Of a stretch of DNA of 64,000 bases, positions 12,201-22,040 are shown piece after piece; positions within the stretch are counted from its first letter, which is position 1; each line of letters opens with the position of its first letter. A program made the translations under genes and the position numbers. The notes beneath the pieces were generated by a model. The model was given only the letters and a program-made list of their open reading frames with translations, did no database searches and was not told where the DNA came from. Source of the DNA: Myrica gale (lineage: Eukaryota > Streptophyta > Magnoliopsida > Fagales > Myricaceae); contig OZ005608.1 in assembly GCA_963930655.1 (NCBI GenBank), positions 20,547,271-20,611,270 on the forward strand. Reading direction: 5' to 3'.

Positions 12201-15200
12201 ACCAAATACTAGAAGCTTATGGAATGGAGATTGTAGCTATAAATAATACACATTTGTGAGATAGCTTCAGGTATGTAGTGCACACCATTTTTTAGTTGTG
12301 CCTCGTTACTTCTTATTCATAGAGATTGGCTTTTGGGGTGCAGGTGGAGTCATACTTGCGCATTATTGGCGATCCAAAGATTCCGTCTGCATTTCTCCAA
12401 GTACACACTATCAAACTTAGGTTTCAGTTTTCTTTGTTAATCTCCATTATGTGTTGCTGAAAGGATACTACTGTTTTAGTATAATAAATTGTTTGTTCTG
12501 ATTTCAGGTCATTTGTTGGGTTTTGGGGGAGTACGGAACAGCTGATGGGAAGTATTCTACATCTTATATTACTGGCAAATTATGTGATGTGGCAGAGGCA
12601 TATTCAAATGACGAAACTGTAAAGGTATGCCTCAGTTCATTTTGTATAGGGAAACTGAAGTGTGAATACTTTTCTCACTAATTAGGGTTCTGTTTTTGTT
12701 TCGTGAAGGAAATGCTTTTTCTCTGAATTTCATTTCTCTGTTTATGAAAATGCAAAAATAGTGTTTGACTAAAAAATAATGGTGGACAATAATCTTCACC
12801 ATTATCTTCGTCACCCAACATCGCCGTCGATGTCACTTCACTAGGACTGCCATCGCCATACTGGTGACACCAGCCCTCAAATGCTTCCAATTTCCCGAAG
12901 ATGAACACGAGGGATGTAGTGGGTTATTTTCCTTGGTGTTGCTAGCATTAACATCTTCTATATAATAATGTTTGGGTTCATATATCTTTTATGTATGCAC
13001 ATGGGTCTAGGTTATTTACAAAAAAAAACGTGTCTAGGTTTGATTTTTACACAATGAGGAAGATAAGTAGTCTTAATGCTTCTAGAGGAAATTTTACAAG
13101 GTCTCCAGAGTATCATGAGAAAAAACTAATTTTCATGCTTATCGAGGTGAAAGATCATGTTTTCTCTGTTCTCTCTCCTCTTCCCTCTTCCCCGAATAGT
13201 TTGCTCCGGTTGTTTTCTTGTCAGTTTTTCCAGCAGATTGTTGTTCTTAGTTTAGTTAGTTAGTCTTGATGTCCTTTTCTCGTCGCTTCAGTGTTGAAGC
13301 TAAGGAGTTCCAGGTCTCAGTTTTAGTCAATGGAGTCGTCCAAATGTCGGAGTGGAGTCGGAATGTTATGAGCTAGATCTTCCTTGGGAGGTATGGAGCT
13401 GATTGGATTGTGAACGTGGTTCGTAGGTTGCAAATGGTTGCCAATACGGAGGAGGTTGTTGTTAAACTTAATGAAGCTTCTCGGGGCTTCTTGGCGCAAA
13501 GGTGCAGTAACAAAGCTGGGAGGTTTGTTGCTATCGCAAAGTTTGGAGGGGGACGCAGGCAGGGAGTGGTTATGATCCCGGAAGGAAAGGGGGGAGTTGG
13601 TTGGAAGAAGTTAGCCGATGTGTTTCAGGAGGTAATGTCTCACCTCAGTCAGCTTAATCGCCGGAAAGAGGGCTCGTTTGGGGCTGGAGTGCGTAAAGAG
13701 CTCTCTTTTGTTGATGTTCTCAAGAAGGGACAGTTGGGGGAAAGATTAGGGGGCCAGTCACCGGTGGTGGAGGGGCTCGGAGTGAGTAGGGATGGAGTGA
13801 GGAAGATGAAGGAGACGCATGACGTATCGTTTTCAAATTTGAACACTGACATGTCATTTTCCAAGGGCCAGATTGTAACTGCAGAGGCGGCTGGCGGTGT
13901 CGCACTTTACGTGTCTGTGTGGAGGAAAAAGCTGTTGGGTATTCGAAAAGAGGTGGAAGAGTTACTTGAGTTGTTGGGAAGTGCGACTGGGTTGGGTATT
14001 TTGCATTTGGGAAGTGAGACTGGGTCGGATCAAAGAGATGGGCCTCGTCTCTTTGAAGGGGCCTCATCTTCTGGGCTGAAGCTTGGTGGCCCGGAGGCCT
14101 CGGTTGGGCTTTCGGGGGCCCTGGTTGTGACGGATGGGGGAGTAGTTCACGGGTCAACTCCCCCGCTCGTTTCTGTGGAGCTCGGAGGCAAGGAAGGTGA
14201 TGCTACCCAATTGCCTGCGGTGGCTTCCCACTCGCCGGCGCCTTCCGTCGTCGATGGCGACTGCCCGGAGACCCTTCCGGTGCCGGAGTTTTCGTCGGAT
14301 AATGCTAGCGTTCTTGCTGATGCTACGTTTGCGGGTCAGCCCTCGTCTGGACTGAAAGTTGGTGGTTCTGAGGCCTTCGAAGGCTTATCGGGGGTTACGG
14401 TTGTGAACGACGGGGGGGACGTTCACGGGTCAGTTATCACGTTCGTGTCTGACGTTGTCGAGCTCGGAGGCATGGAAGGGGGTGCAACCCACTCGTCGGC
14501 AGCGGATACCCTCTCGTCGGCGCTGTCTGTCGTGGATGGCGACTGCCCGGAGGCTCTTCAGAAGCCGAAGTTTACGCCCGGAGGCAAGTTCGCGGCTCAG
14601 ATCTCGTCTAGGCTGACAATTGGTGACCCGGAGGCCTTAGATGGCTTATCGGGGGCTATGATTGTGAATGAAGGAGGGGCTGGGCATGATGGGCTCGCTG
14701 GGTTTGCTGGGCCTATCTCGGGTGGGCTGAAAACTAGCATTGTGGGGCGTTGTGATGACGCGAAGGAGCGAGCAGTGATGGCTCCTTCTTCTGGGCCCCT
14801 CTTAGGTGGGCAGGAGGAGGGGGAGTGTTCTCTTGGACCAGTTCTAGCGGTCCCTTCTCTTGCTGTTTTTGTCCCTAGTAACGTTTTGGAGGGTGAATCT
14901 CCGGCGTGGGTTTTGGATATGGTTTCCTCTGTGGGTAATATGGTTGGGCTGTCGTGTGGTGGTCAAGAGGACAAACTGAGAGATCTCTTTGCAGCGTTGG
15001 AACGGGATCGGGTGCAACCTTGTTCGAAAAAGTCTCGAAAATCAAAGGGGAAGATGATCAGAGAGTTGCAGGGATTGAAGTCTTCAGTTAACTATGATGG
15101 GTCTCCCTCGATCGTTCAGAAGACTTAGAGCCATGGGCTGGACTGATAGGGGGATCGTTTGGGTGGGATATTGTTGGGGGTGCTTTTGTTTTTCTTGTTG

Positions 15201-18200
15201 GCGTGTGGGCGGGAGTTTCTTGTTGGGCTTTTGTTTTTCTTTATTTTCTTGATTGCCTGTGTTTGGGTTCTTCAGTACATTCTCTTGTACTGGTGATTCC
15301 GCTGTTCCTTGTTTTTATTAGTGTTTAATAAAATTGGCTTACTTATCAAAAAAAAAAAAGTAGTCTTAATGCTTCCAGTCAGAAACACCACAAAGCAGAT
15401 CCAAAAGCAACCTGAATTATTCTATACCTGCTTCTGAGTTCCAACTAACATTGATATGATGCCCTTACATGATATGAAATCAATCTTGGAGGTACCCTAA
15501 TTCAATACTACCCAAGGGAATACATTCCTGGATGAACTGACGTGTGTTATACTTCTCATTTAAAACACTAGGTTTCAGCTGTCAATTCGCTTCTTTTCAC
15601 TGTTTATGCATTTTGAAGGCAATAGAGAATTCCATATTACAGATATACGTAAATAGAGAGGAAAAACAGATTATAAAGATGTCGTAATAAACCATCGCAT
15701 CACATTCTAACTTAATTAAAACAGTCTTTATAAAGTGTTTGTGAATGCTCATGTATAATTTTTGGGCTCCGAAGTTGTGTGCCGCATTGCCGTTCTGTGC
15801 TGCAGACACATTTTTTAGGTTGCTCAGCTTGGCCTGGATAGGGATTTCATTCTTGAAGTTTATTTAAGCTCTTTCAAACAGCTCTATGCTTCTACCTCTT
15901 TTCCTAACCTAAGCAACAATGCCTTTGCCTTAATGAAGTAATTGAAAATAAAAAAATAGGACTTATCCAGCTTTATGTTCCTTGTCAAAGTATTTATCTG
16001 TTTGAAAGTGAGGGTGTTTTTGATGAAACGATTTTGAGCAATCAAGTATCTTAATATTTCTCAGAAAGAGCTAAGTTTACAGCTTCTTCTGGGATCATTG
16101 TTCACAATTGGGGCATTAACTACTAGTGCATAACACAAATTGTAATGATCTCAATAGAGAGCAAAATTTTAGTATATGATTGTGAAAACTCTTAGCCCTC
16201 TACTATTGCTGTGATACTTCCCGAATCTCACTTGGAGTGAGAGAAGAGAATGAATGAGAGATGAGTTCTATGAAGGTCAAGTTTCACATTGAAACCTTAC
16301 TAGGTTGAACTGAGCCTTATAATGATTTCAAGGGGCTTCAAAAAGCAACCTTGACTAGTCATTTTAAAGTCAGCACAGATGTGGCTAGCTCTCCTTTGGG
16401 TCCTTACAATTGCATAGTTTAAATATTGAGTTGCTTTGTTTTATTTGGTATTTCTTTGTCTTATTCTTTGGAGTCAATGTCATTGTAAATAGAGAGGAAA
16501 TGCATCCAAGCTTGCTCAGGTAGACCAGTTTCAAAACTGGGAATAACTTTTATGAAACAGTTTGAGAAGGAAAGTGCTCGACCTGTTGTCTAGGCACATT
16601 ACATTGGAGAACTGCTGCATTTTATTTTATTTCTTTTTCCCCTCTCAAACTGGACAATTATTATTTGCTTCTTTCGAAGGCATATGCAGTTACTGCACTT
16701 ATGAAGATTTATGCATTTGAAATAGCTGCTGGGAGAAAAGTGGATATGTTACACGAGGTATGTTACTGAACCAGTGAAGCTCAAAGTCAATCTCTTTCCC
16801 ATCCTAACTGATATATGTTCTTTAAGTAGCTGTGTTCATTGGCCACCACTGAATTTTGCCCTTGGGTTGAATTTTTTATCTGGATATTGTGTTATGGATC
16901 TTTTAGCATTTTTTATTCTGCCTGTTCATCCTTCGATGGAGTGAGAGATTGCTGTAAATATCAATGAAAGACTAACGAAGCCAATAAAATGAGAACCCAA
17001 TAAAAAAAGATAAGTTCGCAGACAAAAGGAGTCTGCTAACTTCAAATTTTATTCGCAATTGCTATAGATCTCACCATTTACATTCTCTAGACATGTCATC
17101 AGTACTCTAATAAGACTCCTGAGCTTTATATGCAAGTAGTCATGCAAGACATTCACTAAAATTGACACTTAGGTCAGGATCATAGAAGTTGAGACTGCAA
17201 CTTACCAGATCAAGACTTACTAATCTGGAGTACATTATGCGAGTTATGAGGGTATTACATTCCGATCTGATATGTTGGAGGAATTTCAGACACAAATCCA
17301 TCTCTCTACCCTAGATCTAGGCTTCTTTGGCGGAAGATATCAATCCTGTGCACACATGGATATGTAGAGAGGAAAATGAGAAAGAGTAAAGCTGCTTCTC
17401 TGCTATAGAATTTCCCCAGTTTTTTAGATTTAAGCAATGTTGGTACGCAATCTGATTTTTCTGTTTCTACACCAAGAAAGAGACGAGCTAGCAGCTTGAA
17501 CTATGCTCATTTACGATTTTGCTATTGGGGATGTAAAACAGATAAATTGATGTATTAAAATGACCTATTAGTTGTTATTGTTTGCACCAAAAATATATGT
17601 TTGGTATATATTATTTGCAATGTATAAAAGTGAAGGCCAAAGGTAGTGCATTCCATTATCTTCCAACACCTAATAGTTACTAGGTTTTTGCTATTTTTGC
17701 CTTCTCAACCTTAATCCAGATGGTAAACGGAAAAGATAAAATGGCAATAAAACTCATGTACTTTCAAAATACAAGATGTATTGTTTTTGTAATAAATCTC
17801 ATATATTTTCAAGTATAAGTTTGTATTGTTTTTCATATGCCATAGCCGCATATCTCTACCCCATTTTGGATCCTTGTTCCGGTGTCCCAAGATTTGATTG
17901 TTTGAGCAAATCTAGCTCTTGGACCTATATACCTGCAACCAAAACCCATACCGGAGTACATGTCACATAGCCAGTTGGCTGCATCAACAACTCTCCATGT
18001 CCTGTGGTGGGTGGTGGTGTCTGGCTATAGAAAGTTTGCAGGATTTAATATTGTCAATGTCAGGTCTTATTCACCAAATGTTTTCTCCAAGTGATTTTTT
18101 CAGAGTTCTCTCGTAAAAGTGCCATCGATATGCACGCTGCTGGTTGTGTTTTTAGTCTTAAACTGAAAATCTAGTTAGTGGTTCCTGCATTGTCTGGTCG

Positions 18201-20699
18201 GATGCTCCCAAAATGTCCCCCAAGAGTGCTAAACCAAACCTTTGCTCTTCCACCTTGCAGGGTGGAGGGGATCCCCTCCACCGTTATTTTTTTTCTCTTT
18301 TCTGGGATGCTTTTTCTTTTCTGTCAGCATTACCATGTTTTCATGTTTTCTTCTTAAACCTAGTTCCAGTACATGGTAAATTGAAAAGAAAAGAAACAAG
18401 AAGAATAAGCCTTTTGATGTTCAAGTAGCAAAAACTTGGAAGTGTTTTTGGGGAATACAGCCTAGTTTTTCCTCTGTAATTCCACTATATGCTCAAGCAT
18501 CCTTGCTTCTTTCTTTTTGGTTACAGTTTTTTGAATTTCTTATTTTGATGTAGATACCTATTTTATTGTGTCATACAACATTGCTTGATTCAAATTTTTT
18601 CCTTTTAGCATTTTTATGCTTTTGGGAGAACTTCCAAGATTAATAACTATTTCTACTTAATGTAGTGTCAATCTTTAGTTGAGGAATTATCAGCTTCCCA
18701 CTCAACAGATTTGCAGCAACGTGCATATGAATTGCAAGCAGTCATTGGCTTAGATGCTCCTGCTATGGAGAATATTATTCCATCAGATGCAAGTTGTGAA
18801 GACATAGAGGTAACTGTATAATCTACTGGTATCGATTTGAAAAATCATGCAGGGGCCTCACCTTCTATATATTTCTTCTTAGTAGACTTGACAGATATCT
18901 ATGTACTGCATATCCCCTATTTTATCTGGATCTGAAAGTTCTCTGTTTTTTTCCCTCCCCAAGTTCTTGTTGTTTAAAATTCCTTTGTTTGTGAGCTTTA
19001 GATTTGTGTCGTGGTCCATGTCTTGTGTTTTAGTGTTACATTATTGCAAGATACTGATTTGGAGCTATTATGAATCTACACCATGCCTAGGAAATGTTTT
19101 GTCCTGTTTGGTTTCCATCATTTAAGCTCACTTTCAGACCACTTGAGACTGAAGCTTATGTTACAAATGGTTATCATATGAAAAAAATCATGGAACTGTC
19201 ATCCCCCATATGTATTTATGGATGGGAGTATTCTGGAGGTGCTCTGGATCTGTTATTCTAAAAATGGTTCATTTTATATGATAACAAAGATAAGGACTTC
19301 ATGTTTGCAAGTGCTGAATTTTGTTTTCATGTTTCTGGCATGCCACATTTAAGATTAAATTATGGTTTGAGGTCTGTTCGTATTATTGGATTCGTGAAGA
19401 TTTTTGTAGGAGAGATGTATTCCGAGGTTCAAATAGTCAGATAACTGTGTGACTGCATGGGGAAATGCGTCTAAGCATCTTCACATAAAATCCATGTTGG
19501 TATTGGCTTGCGTGTCATATGTGTCATTGATTGATGTGTTCTGATATTCTTGATACTCTTTAATACCATAATTCTAACATCTCTGGTCCTTGCAGGTTGA
19601 TAAGAGCCTCTCATTCCTCAACAATTATGTCCAACAGTCGCTCGAAAATGGTTCTCAGCCTTACATTCCTGAGAGTGAGCGCTCTGGTGTGTTGGATATC
19701 AGCAACTTCAGAAGCCAAGACCAGCATGAAGCTTCGATGCATGGTCTTAGGTTTGAGGCATATGAGCGTGCAAAGCCCCCTGTGCCATCAAGAGAACAGC
19801 CAGCTTCAATTGGGCACTCAACTGAACTTGTTCCAGTATCTGAGCCATCTTATTCTAGGGACTCTCACCATGTTGCGCCAGTGCCTTCCTTATTGGACGC
19901 AGGGTCATCAGAACTGAGGCTCCGACTTGATGGTGTCCAGAGAAAGTGGGGTAGACCAACATATTCCTCCCCTTCACCATCTACCTCAAGTTCTACTTCC
20001 CAGAATATGGGGAATGGGGTCGCTCAAGTAGATGGCCCAAGCAATATAAATTCAAAAGCACGTAATACCTATGATTATAGGAAGTCACAACCTGAAATTT
20101 CTCCAGAAAAGCAGAAGCTTGCAGCTTCATTATTTGGGGGATCCTCTCAAACTGAGAAGAAGCATACTTCAGCGAGCCATAAGGGTGCTAAAGCAGGTAG
20201 CCATGCATCAGAGAAGTCTCAAGCACCAAAGGCAGCAGGTGTATCCAATCAAGTTACAGTGGAGGTGAAAAGTCATCAACCTCCTCCAGACTTGCTTGAC
20301 TTGGGTGAACCAACTGTGACAAGTAGCGCTGCATCCGTGGATCCCTTCAAGCAGTTAGAAGGGCTTCTTGATCCTACCCAAATTTCTTCAACGGTGAATC
20401 ATGGTGCAGTTGGTGCTACCGAAGCACCTGATATTGTCGCACTATATTCCAAGACACCTTCTAGTGGACCGAATAGCACTGCTGAAATTGCTTTGCCAAC
20501 CAATGGGGACAATGTCAATTTCACATCTGGTTTACTGAATTCAACTACCAACGCTGCTCATGCAGGAACTACACATGCAACACAGTTAGCAAAAGGCCCG
20601 AATGCTAAAAATTCCTTGGAAAAAGATGCTCTCGTGAGGCAGCTGGGTGTGACCCCATCAAGTCAAAATCCCAACTTGTTCAAAGATTTGCTTGGCTAA
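3288..20699 (+). CDS. AP4E: AP-4 complex subunit epsilon (11 exons, 981 codons)
   Basis: This is the large epsilon adaptin of the AP-4 coat, which sorts cargo at the trans-Golgi network. The reconstructed exons are 3288-3890, 4716-4901, 9490-9705, 9823-9933, 10185-10382, 10457-10588, 12344-12400, 12508-12624, 16680-16757, 18666-18809 and 19596-20699. Every junction is GT-AG and in phase 0. Residues 1 to about 610 form the helical adaptin N-terminal trunk; examples are [20 protein letters not shown] in exon 1, [11 protein letters not shown] at the start of exon 5 and [13 protein letters not shown] in exon 6. Exon 11 encodes the Ser/Pro-rich hinge and C-terminal part, with [23 protein letters not shown] and a C-terminus of [11 protein letters not shown] that closely resembles plant AP4E. 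The total of 981 residues is slightly longer than the roughly 940 of the Arabidopsis protein; that comparison is from memory. The gene spans 17 kb because of transposon-filled introns 2, 6, 8 and 9. No premature stop or frameshift is seen in the exons, so it should be functional. Confidence 0.95.
5230..8787 (+). pseudogene. LINE ORF2 pseudogene: endonuclease, reverse transcriptase, zf-RVT
   Basis: This frame once encoded the LINE replication enzyme. From 5230 to 7446 (738 codons) it shows [11 protein letters not shown] and [15 protein letters not shown] of the AP-type endonuclease, then YSDHFPI. The reverse transcriptase follows with [35 protein letters not shown] and the catalytic FADD at residues 659-662. 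The frame is broken in three places. A TAG lies at 7444-7446. A frame change near 7920 separates the 7462-7923 and 7934-8440 segments. Another near 8438 leads into 8452-8787. The last parts hold the zf-RVT region ([16 protein letters not shown], then HCPVARDLW). It cannot make a full protein. Confidence 0.9.
5230..8873 (+). mobile_element. 5'-truncated L1-type LINE in AP4E intron 2
   Basis: A non-LTR retrotransposon lies in sense orientation inside intron 2 (4902-9489). Endonuclease, reverse transcriptase and a C-terminal zinc-binding region follow in order. The 3' UTR carries TTAATAAAATTG and ends in ATC plus a short A-run at about 8866-8873. The start of the endonuclease and all of ORF1 are missing, so the insertion is 5'-truncated. 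The exact 5' boundary lies somewhere between about 5230 and 5320. I found no convincing target-site duplication, so the insertion is probably old. The tail closely resembles that of the LINE in intron 8, which suggests one family. Confidence 0.85.
9245..9370. repeat. Single-arm fragment related to the 1123-1621 foldback
   Basis: The string TTAAATACACTTTGTACCC resembles the terminal arm of the foldback at 1123 (TTAAATACATTTTGCACCC) and is followed by a similar 'TTGACACTTTGCACC' block. No partner arm is seen before the next AP4E exon at 9490, so this is a half element or relic in intron 2. Confidence 0.35.
10589..12343 (+). other. AP4E intron 6, with possible MITE at about 10893-11265
   Basis: This is a 1755-bp intron without coding content. 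Approximate inverted ends (GGTTGTGTTTGGG on the left, CAAACACTAAAC on the right) and several shared internal blocks suggest a degraded MITE of about 370 bp. From about 11570 to 11860 the sequence is strongly purine-rich on the + strand (GAGAAAGG-type). I see no gene here. Confidence 0.35.
13269..15128 (+). pseudogene. LINE ORF1-like protein, interrupted by one early stop
   Basis: The frame can be followed from an ATG at 13269, through an in-frame TAG at 13374-13376, to the stop at 15126-15128. The portion from the ATG at 13410 is open for 572 codons. The N-terminal part resembles plant LINE ORF1 proteins ([19 protein letters not shown], then [14 protein letters not shown]). The middle is Gly/Ser-rich and contains roughly 90-residue imperfect repeats (see the separate entry). 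The C-terminus is basic ([19 protein letters not shown]), a style usual where ORF1 would hand over to ORF2 in a full-length element. RNA binding is the presumed ancestral role; I see no zinc knuckle. Confidence 0.7.
14062..14690 (+). repeat. Imperfect tandem repeats in the LINE ORF1 coding region
   Basis: Units begin near 14062, 14340 and 14600, so they are about 260-280 bp long, and the third is partial. Each starts with a S-x-LK/T-hG-G/D-xEA block, followed by GLSG, a VVxDGG-like stretch, ELGG, and then SVVDGDCPE in the first two. The repetition is visible at both the DNA and protein level, with many substitutions between units. Confidence 0.75.
16210..16408. mobile_element. Short solo LTR with 5-bp target duplication
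   Basis: A 199-bp segment begins TGTGATACTTCCC and ends TCCTTACA, giving the TG...CA termini of an LTR. It is flanked by perfect ATTGC copies at 16205-16209 and 16409-16413. It lies in AP4E intron 8, about 270 bp upstream of exon 9. A diverged relative is at about 35342-35531. The small size would suit a TRIM-type element, or a solo LTR left by recombination. Confidence 0.75.
16758..18665 (+). other. AP4E intron 9, no recognised content
   Basis: This is a 1908-bp intron between AP4E exons 9 and 10. It is AT-rich, has no coding motifs and shows no repeat with clear termini. Confidence 0.5.
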
Positions 20700-22040
20700 A
20701 TTGTTTCGGAGAAAATTTTAATTCACGACGCTTGAAAATTGATTGCTTTATATCATCGAAACGGTTTTACAGAGCAGCTTCCGGGGTTGATTGGTGATAT
20801 TTGATTGTAGAGCTAGCGAAAGAAGAGGAGTAGGAACAGAAAGAATGAAGTAATTTAAGCTCCAGAACTAGTGAGCAGGACTATAGAGCTTTTGGTAGAA
20901 ACAGAAGTATAGTCCGAATGGGGGGATTCCCCTTTGAGCAAGCCCAGGTTCGCAGCTTTTCCTGAATTCTTGTGGCAATCACCTGGGTTATGCAGTGCTC
21001 CAGAGGTTCTGCTGTGTATGTTTGTATGCTTTTGCTACGCATGCCATTTGAGTTATCTTGTAATAATAACAACTCTGTATAAGTGAGTCTTCGTTTTTCT
21101 TCTTCTTCTTCAGTTTTTTCACATTTTTCCTTGTTGCCCATATCCATCGCCAACCATGGGAAGCCTGTGTTGTTTGAATTTGACATTCAAGATTAAATCG
21201 TATGAGTGGCATATAATAATGCGGCTGGGTTGAGACTTGCAGCGGCCATCTCCGTGCTTGCCTTTGTTTTTCTCATTCCTTATTACTTTTTTCTTAGTGA
21301 AAGCTTGTGCCTCATGGGATCTTTTGTCCATCTTATTTTTCGACTCAACCTTAGTTAAGAGTGCATGATCGATCCTTATTCCCTGGCTTTCCAAAAGTCC
21401 ACGTCACTGATTGTAATCCAACGGTTCCTAGCCTCTTGGAATTTGGATCAAGCAGTTCATTTTTTGTAAGCAAGCGGGAAGTACTATTAGGAAAAATGCC
21501 AATGCAAATAGAGGGTGTGGGTTACCTAACAGATACCCATGCTATTTTTTACTCGAATTTATAGACCATATTTAATGATTTGGAGTTTATTTATTGTCTA
21601 TTTCTCTTTAAATTGTACCATGTATAAGATGGTTTTGGTTAGTAGTTAACTTAGCAAGCTCAGAAGATGAGCAGGACCGAGACACCATTTGCTAAGGTTG
21701 CAAAAATGATTAAAACAGTAAGAGGAAAAGAGAAGGTGGCTGGCAGCAGCGGGCTGTAGAGGCTTACAATAACAACTATTGACGGAGTTGGAGTTGGAGT
21801 TGGAGTTTGGAGCACAGCTGCACAAGGCGGCTCTGGACAAAAACGAATTAAACTAAATAGATTAAAATATTTATTTTTTCTAATAAGTTAGAGTGGGGCA
21901 TTAAAATTAGCTGGGCCGTGGCTGCGGGTCACCCAGCCCATGCCCAACGGTAGATTATCATTTTACCCACGTGGCCGCGCCGATTTTGAGTATTTGAGTG
22001 GATTCCACTTTGCTTCTTTCTCGCGCTCGCTGCGTTTGTA
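20700..22040 (+). other. AP4E 3' UTR and NNF1 upstream region
   Basis: The AP4E 3' UTR probably occupies the first 400-500 bp: GA/CT-mixed transcribed-type sequence, with A/T-rich TAATAATAA stretches near 21060. The remainder is the spacer and promoter of the next gene. The open frames here have no family motifs. Confidence 0.45.
21912..21940. promoter_or_regulatory. Pair of site II motifs upstream of NNF1
   Basis: TGGGCC lies at 21912-21917 and AGCCCA (TGGGCT on the minus strand) at 21935-21940, about 100-130 bp ahead of the NNF1 start codon. TGGGCY 'site II' elements are known plant promoter motifs bound by TCP factors and are common in genes active in dividing cells. The placement suits a kinetochore gene, but six-base motifs also occur by chance. 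Confidence 0.4.

Larger units (their letters stand above)
13083..15357 (+). mobile_element. ORF2-less L1-type LINE in AP4E intron 8
   Basis: This is a sense-oriented element of about 2275 bp inside intron 8 (12625-16679). It is bracketed by an 18-bp target-site duplication, AAGTAGTCTTAATGCTTC, at 13065-13082 and 15358-15375, and ends in a poly(A) run. The 3' end (TTTAATAAAATTGGCTTA, then ATC and the A-run) closely matches the tail of the intron-2 LINE. Between its 5' UTR and 3' UTR there is only an ORF1-type frame. Endonuclease and reverse transcriptase are absent, and the 3' UTR follows the ORF1 stop almost at once. That layout suggests an internally deleted, non-autonomous element mobilised by a partner LINE. 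Confidence 0.85.

Noticed and set aside
13720-14157. 145-codon antisense frame over the LINE ORF1
   Set aside because: Shadow of the repetitive ORF1 frame on the other strand; Pro/Ser-rich with no motif.
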